Below, piece by piece: positions 35,545 to 44,512 of a stretch of DNA of 58,627 nt. This DNA comes from Endoryza sp044226045 (GTDB lineage: Bacteria > Bacteroidota > Bacteroidia > Chitinophagales > Chitinophagaceae): positions 1 to 58,627 of the forward strand of contig JBGAHR010000029.1 of the NCBI GenBank assembly GCA_044226045.1, written 5' to 3'. How positions within the stretch are numbered: the stretch's first letter is position 1; the number at the start of each line of letters is the position of its first letter. Both the position numbers and the translations under genes were made by a program. The notes beneath the pieces were generated by a model. It was given only the letters and a program-made list of their open reading frames with translations, was not told where the DNA came from and did not search any database.

Positions 35545-35578
35545 AATTCATTGTTTATCGGCCGAACCCAGCTGGCGT

Positions 35579-36838
35579 ATGATATTAATAGTAGATGACA
35601 AACCTGAAAACCTCTTTTCCCTGAAGTCTTTGCTTCAGCTTCATTTGTATGAAGTGGAAACAGCCTTGTCGGGTGAGGAGGCATTGAGAAAAATTCTGAA
35701 ACAGGAGTTCGAGTTGATTATTCTTGACGTGCAGATGCCGGAAATGGATGGCTATGAAGTGGCAGAGTCGCTGGCGGGCTACAGCAAAACAAAAAATATC
35801 CCGATCATTTTTCTGTCGGCGGTTAATATCGATAAGCGATTCATTACAAAAGGATATGATTCGGGAGGGGTGGATTATATCACCAAGCCGTTCGATCCGG
35901 ACTTGTTACTGTTAAAAGTAAAAACCTTTTGCAGATTGTATCGTCAAACCAGGGAACTGAAGCAGATACAGGAAGTACTACGCCGGGAAATTGAAGTTCG
36001 CAGGCAGGCGCAGAAAGCGCTGGAAGAAATTAATTTCTCACTGGAAGAAAAAATAGGGGAAAGAACAAAATCTTTGCTCGACAGCAACCGCAAACTGGAG
36101 GCCAGCAATGCGGAACTGCAGCAGTTCACCTCGATCGCTTCTCACGATTTGCAGGAGCCTCTTCGGAAAATCAGCACCTTCAGTCATCTCTTGTCCGAGT
36201 TCTGCAAGGAGGAGGGCAGTGAGGCTTCTCTTTATCTGCGGAAGATCATTCATTCTTCGGAGAGAATGAGGAACCTGATCAACGATCTCCTGAATTATTC
36301 AAAACTCTCGATGGACTCGCAGTTCCTGATGACACCCTTGCAAAGTCTTTTACAGGACACCCTCAACGACCTGGAACTATCCATCCGGGAAAAAAAGGCC
36401 AGAGTAGATGTATCACCGATTCCTGCAGCCGAAGTGATTCCCGGTCAGATCCGGCAGGTGTTTCAGAATATCATCAGCAATGCATTGAAGTTTTCCCATT
36501 CCGAAAAACCCATCATACTGGAAATATGGAGCGATACCGCCATTCAGAAGAGCCTGGATGCGCCGGCCGCCGCTAATGGCACATTCCTGCGGATCTATTT
36601 TCGGGATAATGGCATTGGTTTCGATGAAGTGTATCTCGACCGGATCTTTACCATGTTCCAGCGCCTGCACGGCAAAGATGAGTTTGAAGGAACAGGCATT
36701 GGCCTGGCCATCGTAAAGAAAATTGTTGAAAATCATCACGGATTCATCGGGGCCAGAAGCCAGGAAGGCAAAGGCTCCACTTTTATTATTGTAATTCCCA
36801 TTCATCAACATGCGAATCAGCCTGAACCTGAAAAATAG
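35579..36838 (+). CDS. REC-histidine kinase hybrid (receiver first)
   Basis: A 419-aa cytoplasmic protein. An N-terminal receiver (about 1-120; phospho-acceptor Asp in LIILDVQMPEMDG, K in DYITKPFD) is joined by a coiled coil (about 120-180) to HisKA with SHDLQEPLRKIS (His near 188) and an HATPase domain (QNIISNALKFSHS, DNGIGF, EGTGIGLAIVKKI). Receiver-first kinases usually have their activity set by phosphorylation from another kinase, which makes this a middle step of a relay. Its stop lies 7 bp before the preferred start of the CHASE3 hybrid kinase, so they are co-expressed. Confidence 0.93.
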   Translation: MILIVDDKPENLFSLKSLLQLHLYEVETALSGEEALRKILKQEFELIILDVQMPEMDGYEVAESLAGYSKTKNIPIIFLSAVNIDKRFITKGYDSGGVDYITKPFDPDLLLLKVKTFCRLYRQTRELKQIQEVLRREIEVRRQAQKALEEINFSLEEKIGERTKSLLDSNRKLEASNAELQQFTSIASHDLQEPLRKISTFSHLLSEFCKEEGSEASLYLRKIIHSSERMRNLINDLLNYSKLSMDSQFLMTPLQSLLQDTLNDLELSIREKKARVDVSPIPAAEVIPGQIRQVFQNIISNALKFSHSEKPIILEIWSDTAIQKSLDAPAAANGTFLRIYFRDNGIGFDEVYLDRIFTMFQRLHGKDEFEGTGIGLAIVKKIVENHHGFIGARSQEGKGSTFIIVIPIHQHANQPEPEK

Positions 36839-36845
36839 AACTGAC

Positions 36846-39800
36846 ATGAACAGCTCGTTTAAACGAAACCTGATAACGGGTTATTCTATTTCATTACTGT
36901 TACTGATCGTGAGCGCCACTGCTTCCTATTTCAGTATTACCAACCTGCTGGAATCCCAACGCCTGGTGAACCATACCAACCAGGTTTATATAAAACTGGA
37001 AGATGTGATTTCGGTTTTGAAAGATGCGGAGACGGGACAAAGAGGCTATCTGTTATCTGGCAAACGGGAGTTTATGGAACCTTACAATGGAGCTTTATCC
37101 AGGGTAAACAGAACGATTGACGAACTGCTGATTTTATCCAACGACAACGAGGAACAGCAAAAAGACCTGATGACTTTGAAATCGGTAGTACAAAGCAGGA
37201 TGTCGAGATTGCAGGAGTTGATTGATGATAAGACAGCCGGCAAACCACTGAATATCGAAGACCTGTCCGAAGGGAAGAAATACATGGATCAGTCCCGTGA
37301 GCTTGTTTCCCAGTTACAGAACCGGGAAAGATCATTGTTGATCAAACGAACCGGTACGATGAACCGGTTTGCCACTTCCACTCCCATTCTGATTGCTGTC
37401 GCATCCATCCTGGCCATTCTCGTAACGATCGGTTCTTTTTACCGGGTCAATGCGGATTATGAAAACCGGGTGAAACTGCAGGAGGCACTGGAACAGAAAG
37501 ACAGGGAAATATCCCGACGGGTGGAGATCATCAGCGGAATCGCGGATAAAATTTCCAGTGGCAATTATAAAATATCGGTTGATGATGCCGGTAAAGATAC
37601 GCTGGGCATCATTGCAGGTTCACTGAACAAAATGGCCGAATCACTGGATTATTCGTTTACTACCTTATCCAATAAAGAATGGCTGCAGTCCGGTATAGCT
37701 TCCCTCAATGAAAAGATGATTGGGGAGAAAGATCTGCCATCCTTATTGAATAAGTCATTGGAACAGGTGGCAGGATACACCAAATCTGAACTTGCCGCCT
37801 TTTACCTGATGAAAGATGCCAAACACCTCACACTGGAGGCCGGAATCGGGTTGAGTGCGAACAGCCTGAAAAGCGAGTGGCAGATGGGAGAGGGACTGAC
37901 AGGAAGGGCCGCCGCTTCCCGGAAAATGGAATCGGTAACAGACTTGTCGGAGACTGATATGGTCCTGGGATTTTCCGGTGGACAGATCAAGCCCCGGCAT
38001 ATAATCGCAGTACCGGTTCTTTTGGAGGGACGAATAAAAGGAGTGCTGGAGCTGGGATCCTTGCAGCCATTCGATGAAAACAAAATTGAGTTCCTCAAAG
38101 CGGCTGCTGATAATATCGGGATGGCGGTTCAGAGTGCACAGGATCACCAGCGCCTGGAAGAACTGCTGGCAGAAACACAGGCCCAGTCGGAAGAGCTGCA
38201 GGCGCAACAGTCTGAATTGGAAAATATCAATACAGAACTGGAAGCTCAATCGGAGGAATTGCAGGCATCGGAAGAAGAGTTGAAAGTGCAGCAGGAAGAA
38301 CTGCAGCAGGCAAACCAGGAACTCGAAGAGAGAAGCAGGTTGTTGGAAGAAAAAAATGAATTGATTCTCGAAAGAAACCTGGAGATCCAGCGGAAAGCGG
38401 AAGAGCTGGAACTGTCTACAAGATATAAATCCGAGTTCCTGGCGAACATGTCTCACGAGCTGAGAACGCCACTCAATTCAATTTTGTTGCTCTCGAGATT
38501 ATTATCGGAAAACCATCCCAACAACCTCAACAAAGACCAGGTAGAGTATGCGCAGGTGATTCAGAGCTCCGGTAAAGGATTGCTGACATTGATTGATGAA
38601 ATTCTTGATCTTTCAAAGATCGAGTCGGGAAGAATGGACCTGGAATACCTGCCATTGCCGATCGAGAAGCTGGCAGACGATCTGAAAGGATTGTTTGGAC
38701 CCATGGCAAAAGAGAAAGGAATTGAGTTCAACGTAAGATCGGAAGGGGGCGCACCGGCGGTTATCGAAACCGATCAGCTAAGGCTGGAACAGATTCTCCG
38801 GAACCTTATTTCCAATGCGCTGAAGTTTACCCGTAAGGGGTCTGTAACCTTGTCCATGAAACCCTCACCCGCAGGCATTTCTTTTTCTGTAAACGACACC
38901 GGTATTGGGATACCTGCCGACAAGCAGCAAACAATCTTTGAAGCTTTTCAACAGGCGGATGGATCCACCCGTCGGCAATATGGCGGAACAGGGTTGGGTT
39001 TGTCCATCAGTCGTCAACTGGCCCGCCTCCTCGGTGGTGATATCAGCCTGGTAAGTGAAGAAGGAAAAGGAAGTGAATTTACCCTGACCATTCCCGTTAA
39101 GAAGCCAATCGCTCTTCCCCAACAACCCCCACCCGGATTTACAGATTCGCAGGCAAGCATCGAAAACATCGAGGAGCCGGTTCCCGAATACGAAAAATAC
39201 ATCGCCCCGGTGATTCCGGCAGCGATCGCCGACGACAGGGAAAATATTCAATCCGGCGATCGGATCATCCTCATCATAGAAGATGATACCTCGTTTGCGA
39301 GGTCACTTCTTGACTACACGCGTAGCAAGGGATATAAAGGAATGGTGGCCGTAAGGGGAGATGAAGGAATTGAACTGGCACAACGGTTCCTTCCAACCGG
39401 CATTTTATTGGATATTCAGTTACCGGTAAAAAGCGGATGGGAAGTAATGGATGCGCTGAAGTCCAATCCACAAACCAGGCCGATACCGGTGCACATGATG
39501 TCTTCGTTTGATATCAAAACAAGAGGCCTGTCAAAAGGGGCTGTCGATTTCATTAATAAGCCGGTGGCTTTCGAAAAGCTCGGGGAGATGTTTCAGCGTA
39601 TTGAGCAGGCGCTCAGCAAACATCCCAAAAAAGTATTGATCGTTGAGGAAAACTCCAAACATGCACAGGCGCTTTCTTATTTCCTTCAGCAATTCAATGT
39701 AGCCTCCGAAATAAGAAACACGGTAGGAGATGGCATACGGGCGCTAAACCGAAACGAAGTGGATTGTGTGATACTGGATATGGGCATCCCCACCCGTCAT

Positions 39801-40427
39801 TCTTATGAAACGCTGGAAGAGGTGAAGAAAACACCGGGAATGGAAAATCTCCCCATTATCATCTTCACCGGGAAAAACCTGTCTCATGTAGAGGAGAAAC
39901 GGATACGCCAGTATGCCGATTCAATTGTGATCAAAACAGCACATTCCTATCAACGCATCCTTGATGAAGTGTCGTTGTTCCTTCACCTGGTGGAGGAATC
40001 CAGGAAGAACGGCCGCAGTGCCAGGAGTAAAAAAATAGGCGGGGTATCGGAAGTGTTGAAGGGGAAAACAGTGATGGTGGTAGATGATGATGCCAGGAAT
40101 ATCTTTTCCCTGACCAAATCGCTCGAGCATTATGATGTTAATGTTATTTCCGCAACAGACGGAAAAGAAGCCCTCACACTGCTGGAAGAAAACAAGAAGG
40201 TGGATATTATCCTGATGGATATGATGATGCCTGAAATGGATGGATACGAATCGACCCGTCGCATCAGGGCCAATGCACGTTACAAGAGTCTGCCAATTAT
40301 TGCAGTAACCGCCAAGGCAATGACCGGCGACCGGGAAAAATGTATTGAAGCCGGCGCCTCCGATTATATTACCAAACCGGTAGATGTGGATCAGTTGATT
40401 TCCCTGCTCCGTGTGTGGTTATACTGA
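36846..40427 (+). CDS. CHASE3-HAMP-GAF hybrid histidine kinase with three receivers
   Basis: ATG at 36846 (1193 aa); the ATG at 36810 overlaps the previous gene. Order: TM1 (about 12-32), periplasmic CHASE3 (about 35-175, DAETGQRGYLLSG), TM2 (about 178-198), HAMP (about 215-270), GAF (about 280-430) and a long coiled coil rich in SEELQ/ELEAQ (about 435-521). HisKA follows (SHELRTPLNS, His near 537), then HATPase (about 638-748, NLISNALKF, GGTGLGLSISRQL). REC1 lies at about 805-918 (ILLDIQLPVKSG), REC2 at about 928-1041 (VILDMGIPTRHS, with VIKTAHS in place of the usual KP) and REC3 at about 1073-1193 (ILMDMMMPEMDG). It is an inner-membrane sensor and the hub of this cluster. Confidence 0.95.
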   Translation: MNSSFKRNLITGYSISLLLLIVSATASYFSITNLLESQRLVNHTNQVYIKLEDVISVLKDAETGQRGYLLSGKREFMEPYNGALSRVNRTIDELLILSNDNEEQQKDLMTLKSVVQSRMSRLQELIDDKTAGKPLNIEDLSEGKKYMDQSRELVSQLQNRERSLLIKRTGTMNRFATSTPILIAVASILAILVTIGSFYRVNADYENRVKLQEALEQKDREISRRVEIISGIADKISSGNYKISVDDAGKDTLGIIAGSLNKMAESLDYSFTTLSNKEWLQSGIASLNEKMIGEKDLPSLLNKSLEQVAGYTKSELAAFYLMKDAKHLTLEAGIGLSANSLKSEWQMGEGLTGRAAASRKMESVTDLSETDMVLGFSGGQIKPRHIIAVPVLLEGRIKGVLELGSLQPFDENKIEFLKAAADNIGMAVQSAQDHQRLEELLAETQAQSEELQAQQSELENINTELEAQSEELQASEEELKVQQEELQQANQELEERSRLLEEKNELILERNLEIQRKAEELELSTRYKSEFLANMSHELRTPLNSILLLSRLLSENHPNNLNKDQVEYAQVIQSSGKGLLTLIDEILDLSKIESGRMDLEYLPLPIEKLADDLKGLFGPMAKEKGIEFNVRSEGGAPAVIETDQLRLEQILRNLISNALKFTRKGSVTLSMKPSPAGISFSVNDTGIGIPADKQQTIFEAFQQADGSTRRQYGGTGLGLSISRQLARLLGGDISLVSEEGKGSEFTLTIPVKKPIALPQQPPPGFTDSQASIENIEEPVPEYEKYIAPVIPAAIADDRENIQSGDRIILIIEDDTSFARSLLDYTRSKGYKGMVAVRGDEGIELAQRFLPTGILLDIQLPVKSGWEVMDALKSNPQTRPIPVHMMSSFDIKTRGLSKGAVDFINKPVAFEKLGEMFQRIEQALSKHPKKVLIVEENSKHAQALSYFLQQFNVASEIRNTVGDGIRALNRNEVDCVILDMGIPTRHSYETLEEVKKTPGMENLPIIIFTGKNLSHVEEKRIRQYADSIVIKTAHSYQRILDEVSLFLHLVEESRKNGRSARSKKIGGVSEVLKGKTVMVVDDDARNIFSLTKSLEHYDVNVISATDGKEALTLLEENKKVDIILMDMMMPEMDGYESTRRIRANARYKSLPIIAVTAKAMTGDREKCIEAGASDYITKPVDVDQLISLLRVWLY

Positions 40428-40459
40428 TAAAAACCGGAACCAATTAAACCTCGCCAACT

Positions 40460-40834
40460 ATGAGTGTGGTATTGATAATTGATGATGACCAGCGGAATAT
40501 TTTTGCGCTCAAGGCTGTTTTACAGTCCCGCACCATCAGCGTGCTGACGGCCACGGATGCCAGTCAGGGACTGCAACTGCTGGAGTGCAACCGGGAAATT
40601 GACCTGGTTTTACTGGATATGATGATGCCCGGAATGGATGGTTATGAAACCATTTCGGTTATACGAGCCAGCGAACATTTTGGGGAAATACCCGTTATTG
40701 CCGTTACGGCGCAGGCCATGCCCGGCGACCGGGAGAAGTGCCTGGCTGCGGGCGCCAATGAGTATCTGTCAAAACCCATCGATGTAGACAGGTTGCTTGA
40801 ATTGATGAACCAATTTCATAAAACGAACCGTTGA
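40460..40834 (+). CDS. Stand-alone response-regulator receiver 3
   Basis: A 124-aa single receiver: D8-D9-D10, phospho-acceptor D53 (LVLLDMMMPGMDG), T in AVTAQAM and K in YLSKPIDVD. It closely resembles REC3 of the preceding hybrid kinase (shared MPGDREKCLAAGANEY / MTGDREKCIEAGASDY segments), which suggests duplication. It lies 32 bp after that gene, and its stop overlaps the CheR start. Confidence 0.93.
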   Translation: MSVVLIIDDDQRNIFALKAVLQSRTISVLTATDASQGLQLLECNREIDLVLLDMMMPGMDGYETISVIRASEHFGEIPVIAVTAQAMPGDREKCLAAGANEYLSKPIDVDRLLELMNQFHKTNR

Positions 40835-41655
40835 GAGATATCAACATAAGGGAAGAGGAGCTCGATCTGCTCATCAATGAAGTATTTACTTTATACGGGT
40901 ACGACTTCTCCAATTATGCACGCGCTTCCCTGAAACGAAGAGTGAGCCGCATCATAGCAGTAGATCATTTTCACAGTTTCGCAGAACTGCTTTACCGGGT
41001 AAAAACAGACGCCACTTACTGGCCCCACCTGGTAGAGGAGTTGACGGTGAATGTTACAGAGATGTTTCGGGACCCGTCCTTCTTCAAGGCGGTTCGGGAA
41101 AAGATCATACCGGTACTGGCCACTCATCCATTCATCAGAGTATGGCATGCCGGTTGTTCCTCAGGGGAAGAAGTGTATTCGATGGCGATCCTGCTCAAAG
41201 AAGCGAACCTGCTCGAGCGTTCAAGAATATATGCCACGGATCTGAACCCCACGGTGGTGGAAAATGTGAGAAAAGGAATCTTCCCGCTTCACCAGATGAA
41301 GCAGTATTCAGAAAATTATATACAGGCCGGAGGGAAGAGGGATTTCTCTTCCTATTATTCCGCCAACTACGACTGGGCCATTTTTGATCATTCGCTTAGC
41401 CAGAATATGATCGCATCCACCCATAACCTGGTATCCGATCGTTCTTTTAACGAGTTCCAGGTTATTTTCTGCAGGAATGTGCTGATCTATTTCGATAAGA
41501 ACCTCCAGAATAAAGTTCTCAGTCTTTTCGATGAAAGCCTGCAAAAACTGGGCTTTTTGTTGCTGGGGTCGAAGGAGAATATACGTTTTTCGTCTATTGC
41601 ACCCAGGTACCAGTTATACGATAACAAAGAGAAGATATGGAGAAAGACAAACTAG
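40831..41655 (+). CDS. cheR: CheR-type protein-glutamate methyltransferase
   Basis: A 274-aa protein that starts with TTG at 40831, overlapping the previous stop as TTGA; the conserved N-terminus (REEELDLLINEVFTLYGYDF) supports this start. The CheR N-domain occupies about 5-60, and the SAM-binding domain has HAGCSSGEEVYSMAI (about 104-118) and FCRNVLIYFDK (about 213-223). Classical CheR methylates chemoreceptor glutamates, but no methyl-accepting receptor, CheA or CheW is encoded here. The likely substrate is therefore the coiled coil of the neighbouring hybrid kinase. It overlaps cheB by 19 bp. Confidence 0.93.
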   Translation: MRDINIREEELDLLINEVFTLYGYDFSNYARASLKRRVSRIIAVDHFHSFAELLYRVKTDATYWPHLVEELTVNVTEMFRDPSFFKAVREKIIPVLATHPFIRVWHAGCSSGEEVYSMAILLKEANLLERSRIYATDLNPTVVENVRKGIFPLHQMKQYSENYIQAGGKRDFSSYYSANYDWAIFDHSLSQNMIASTHNLVSDRSFNEFQVIFCRNVLIYFDKNLQNKVLSLFDESLQKLGFLLLGSKENIRFSSIAPRYQLYDNKEKIWRKTN

Positions 41656-42224
41656 CCTATCGCTTGTTGATAATTGGGGGATCTGCAGGCAGCCTCGAAT
41701 GGCTGCTCCGGATCCTGATGGCGCTTCCGGAGAAGACCGGGCTGGCGATCGTGGTAGTGGTGCATCGCAGAAATGGCAATGACTCTATCCTGACTGATCT
41801 GCTCCGGTCCCGAACAGGCCGTAAGGTGAAAGAAGTGGAAGATAAAGAACCCATTCATCCCGAAACTATTTATGTGGCTCCATCCGATTATCATTTACTG
41901 ATGGAAGATCAACTGACGTTTGCCCTGGATAATTCAGAGAAAGTTCATTTCAGCCGCCCGAGCATCGATGTAAGTTTCCTGTCGGCAGCAGATAGCTTCG
42001 GCGAACAGTGCGCTGCCATTCTTCTTTCTGGCGCCAATGCGGATGGTGCAGAAGGCTTATTGGCTGTGCGGGAAGCGGGAGGGTATATAGCGGTGCAGGA
42101 TCCAGGCTCTTCCGAAGTGGGTTTTATGCCTCAACAGGCACTCAACCTGGTGTTGCCGAACGATATCATCCGCGAGGATAACCTGGAAATGGTCATAGCG
42201 TCGATCGTCCAGGGTAGAAGATAA
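41637..42224 (+). CDS. cheB: CheB-type methylesterase domain protein (no receiver)
   Basis: A 195-aa protein made of the methylesterase domain alone. The catalytic triad is visible: S16 (GGSAGS), H43 (VVVHRRNG) and D136 (SGANADGAEG). The N-terminal receiver of classical CheB is missing, so control must come from elsewhere, perhaps from the free receiver two genes upstream. It overlaps cheR by 19 bp and would reverse its methylation. It is the last gene of the plus-strand signalling block. Confidence 0.93.
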   Translation: MEKDKLAYRLLIIGGSAGSLEWLLRILMALPEKTGLAIVVVVHRRNGNDSILTDLLRSRTGRKVKEVEDKEPIHPETIYVAPSDYHLLMEDQLTFALDNSEKVHFSRPSIDVSFLSAADSFGEQCAAILLSGANADGAEGLLAVREAGGYIAVQDPGSSEVGFMPQQALNLVLPNDIIREDNLEMVIASIVQGRR

Positions 42225-42241
42225 TATTCCGGGTAGTTCAC

Positions 42242-42742
42242 TCAGGAATTTGCTTGCTGCCTTTTACTGCCTTTGGAAGATTCCTTTTTCCATTGTGTAT
42301 TCTGTTTGGCTTCATCAATGGAATGTGAAGTAAACAGGTCACGGTTTTGTTCAGCCGTTTCCGATAATTTGATATAGAAAATCTTTAGCACCTTCAGTTC
42401 CTCCTCGGTAAGATCTTCAATATCTATCAGTCGGTTGCTGGCTTTCTCACTGGTCGCTATCAGTTCATTTAACTTTAATTGAATAGCGGCGGTGTCTTTG
42501 TTTTGCGATTGTTGAATGACAAAGACCATCAGGAAAGTGATAATGGTGGTGCCGGTGTTGATGACCAGTTGCCAGGTGTCTGAAAAACCAAAGAGAGGCC
42601 CGCTGGCTGCCCACACAACAACAATCAAAATGGCCAGTAGTGTTACGATGGGTCGACCCACTGCCTGCGTAATGGCCGTGGTGATCCGATTATAGAACCG
42701 GGAGAACCGTAGCTTTTTATCATCAGGTTGAGATGTTTTCAT
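42242..42742 (-). CDS. Low-affinity iron permease-family protein
   Basis: A 166-aa protein with two membrane helices (about 32-50, TLLAILIVVVWAASGPL; about 60-78, VINTGTTIITFLMVFVIQ), followed by QSQNKDTAAIQLKLNELIA, the typical signature of PF04120. The C-terminal tail is charged. Family naming derives from fungal Fet4, but transport by the short bacterial members is unproven. The stop is 17 bp from the cheB stop (convergent). Confidence 0.87.
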   Translation of the reverse strand: MKTSQPDDKKLRFSRFYNRITTAITQAVGRPIVTLLAILIVVVWAASGPLFGFSDTWQLVINTGTTIITFLMVFVIQQSQNKDTAAIQLKLNELIATSEKASNRLIDIEDLTEEELKVLKIFYIKLSETAEQNRDLFTSHSIDEAKQNTQWKKESSKGSKRQQANS

Positions 42743-43071
42743 AACAAGATTTTACAGTACTGCTCCAAAAGAGGAGCCATACGGCTATTTGTTTTGTTTA
42801 GGTTCAATTCCCCATCGAGTTCCCATCCATAAAACAAACCCGTCTATCCCCGGCCTCAAACTGTAGATTTTATTCCCCTTCTGTGATCTCTTCAAGATGC
42901 TTCCCGGAACTCATTTTTGTGGAATTTATTCCTCGATAATTCATGTTTTTGTCACGTAAAGAGCGCGAACTGCCATTGACTGAGGCTTTCAGAAAAAATT
43001 ATCAGTAATTGGTCCGGAATGGCCTGATGCTTGACTGGCTTCTGCAGAACCTTCAGCAAAAACCAAACGGT
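42743..43071. other. Spacer upstream of rpoN with a possible leader ORF
   Basis: This divergent spacer of about 330 bp has no clear gene. A 21-codon ORF (42943-43008, MFLSRKERELPLTEAFRKNY start) ends with TAA in the same frame as rpoN, and the frame then continues without ATG to 43027 and 43072. It could be a leader peptide or chance. A small GCTCC/GGAGC hairpin (42772-42787) is present. I see no convincing promoter and no repeat island. Confidence 0.35.
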
Positions 43072-44481
43072 ATGATCACGCAAAAACTCAGTCAGAAGCA
43101 ACAGATAAAAATTCTTCCCAGCCAAATTGAAATGCTGAACCTCTTCCATCTTACCACCATGGAATTGGAGAGAAGAATAGAGCAGGAACTGGAAGAAAAT
43201 CCGGTGCTGGAAGAAAAAACACCCGATGAGGAACCGGAAATCAGGGCAGAAGATCACCAGGAGTTCGCCTCCTGGGAGGAGTATGGCTATGACGACATCC
43301 CGGACTACCGACAGGAACATGCTGCTTATTTTTCTGCCTCGCAGATTCCGGAGAAACCGATCCTGTATGAAACAGATTTTCGGGATGCGCTCAAGGATCA
43401 ACTGAAATGGATGAATCTGTCTGCGGAAGAAACAGCTCTGGGAGATTATATCATTGAATCACTCAGCGATGCGGGTATGCTGGAAGAATCGGTTGAGTCC
43501 ATTGCGGAAGACTATTCCTTCAAAGAGAACAAATGGATCGACAGCCAGGTGGTGGAAGAGGTATTGTCTAAAATACAACAACTCGATCCGCCCGGAATCG
43601 GCGCAAGAAATATGCAGGAGTGTTTCCTTCTCCAGTTAAAACGAATGGATCAGCAGGATGAAGAAGTGAGAATAGCCACACACCTGATCGCAAATCATTA
43701 TAAGGAATTGAGTAATGGAGAGATTCACCGGTTGATGGATGCCGCCAGCCTTTCGCATGAGCAGCTGAGAAAGATACTGGAACTGATTGCCGGATTGCAA
43801 TTCAGGCCGGTGAGCCAGGGTACTTCTTCCGAAGAAGCCAGGGAAAGAATCGTTCCCGACTTCCTGGTGATGGTGGAAGACGACCAGGTGGAAATCAGTC
43901 TGGCCCGTCAACGATCCGAGTCATTATTTATCAATCAGTCCTGGATCGATAGCATGAAATCCCTTTGCCAGAAGAAAGATAAAGTGGCCAACCAGTACCT
44001 GAAAAGCAAACTCGAACGGGCAGAATGGTTTTTGTCGGCTATCAATCAACGTGAATCAACGATGCTGACTATTATGAACGCGATAGTGAAATGGCAACAT
44101 GATTATTTCTTTTCAGGCGACCCTCTGCAGCTTAAACCCATGATTTTGAAAAATATCGCAGACTGTACCGGCCTGGATATTTCAACCATCAGCCGGATCA
44201 CCTCCAACAAGTATGCGGCGACCCCGTTTGGTAATATACTGTTAAAGAATCTTTTTTCCGAAGGGCTGAAAGATCTGCAGGGAGAAGTGGTAAACAGTAA
44301 AGTGATACAAAAAGCATTGCAGGATATTATTGATGCTGAAAATAAAGAGAAGCCTTTTACCGATTTCGAACTGGCCGACAGACTGACACAGAAGGGTTTC
44401 AGGCTGGCAAGGCGCACCGTGGCGAAATACCGGGAGATGCTTCGCATACCCAGTGCGCAGTGGCGCGCAATTTGGGCATGA
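43072..44481 (+). CDS. rpoN: RNA polymerase sigma-54 factor
   Basis: ATG at 43072 gives 469 aa starting MITQKLSQKQQIKILPSQIE, the standard activator-interacting region I; an in-frame ATG at 43027 is the alternative. An acidic region II follows (ELEENPVLEEKTPDEEPE), then the core-binding domain, the HTH, and the C-terminal RpoN box as ARRTVAKYREML. It directs transcription from -24/-12 promoters and needs an AAA+ activator to melt DNA. The gene immediately downstream (31 bp) is a REC-Fis regulator without an AAA+ module, so the needed activator is not in this window. Confidence 0.95.
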   Translation: MITQKLSQKQQIKILPSQIEMLNLFHLTTMELERRIEQELEENPVLEEKTPDEEPEIRAEDHQEFASWEEYGYDDIPDYRQEHAAYFSASQIPEKPILYETDFRDALKDQLKWMNLSAEETALGDYIIESLSDAGMLEESVESIAEDYSFKENKWIDSQVVEEVLSKIQQLDPPGIGARNMQECFLLQLKRMDQQDEEVRIATHLIANHYKELSNGEIHRLMDAASLSHEQLRKILELIAGLQFRPVSQGTSSEEARERIVPDFLVMVEDDQVEISLARQRSESLFINQSWIDSMKSLCQKKDKVANQYLKSKLERAEWFLSAINQRESTMLTIMNAIVKWQHDYFFSGDPLQLKPMILKNIADCTGLDISTISRITSNKYAATPFGNILLKNLFSEGLKDLQGEVVNSKVIQKALQDIIDAENKEKPFTDFELADRLTQKGFRLARRTVAKYREMLRIPSAQWRAIWA

Positions 44482-44512
44482 TTTTTTCCTACACAAAAAC
44501 AGAAAGTATTTT

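Noticed and set aside
42772..42850. tRNA-like T-arm (GGTTCAATTCC) upstream of rpoN
   Set aside because: The flanking bases do not form the 5-bp T-stem, and no acceptor or anticodon arm can be drawn.
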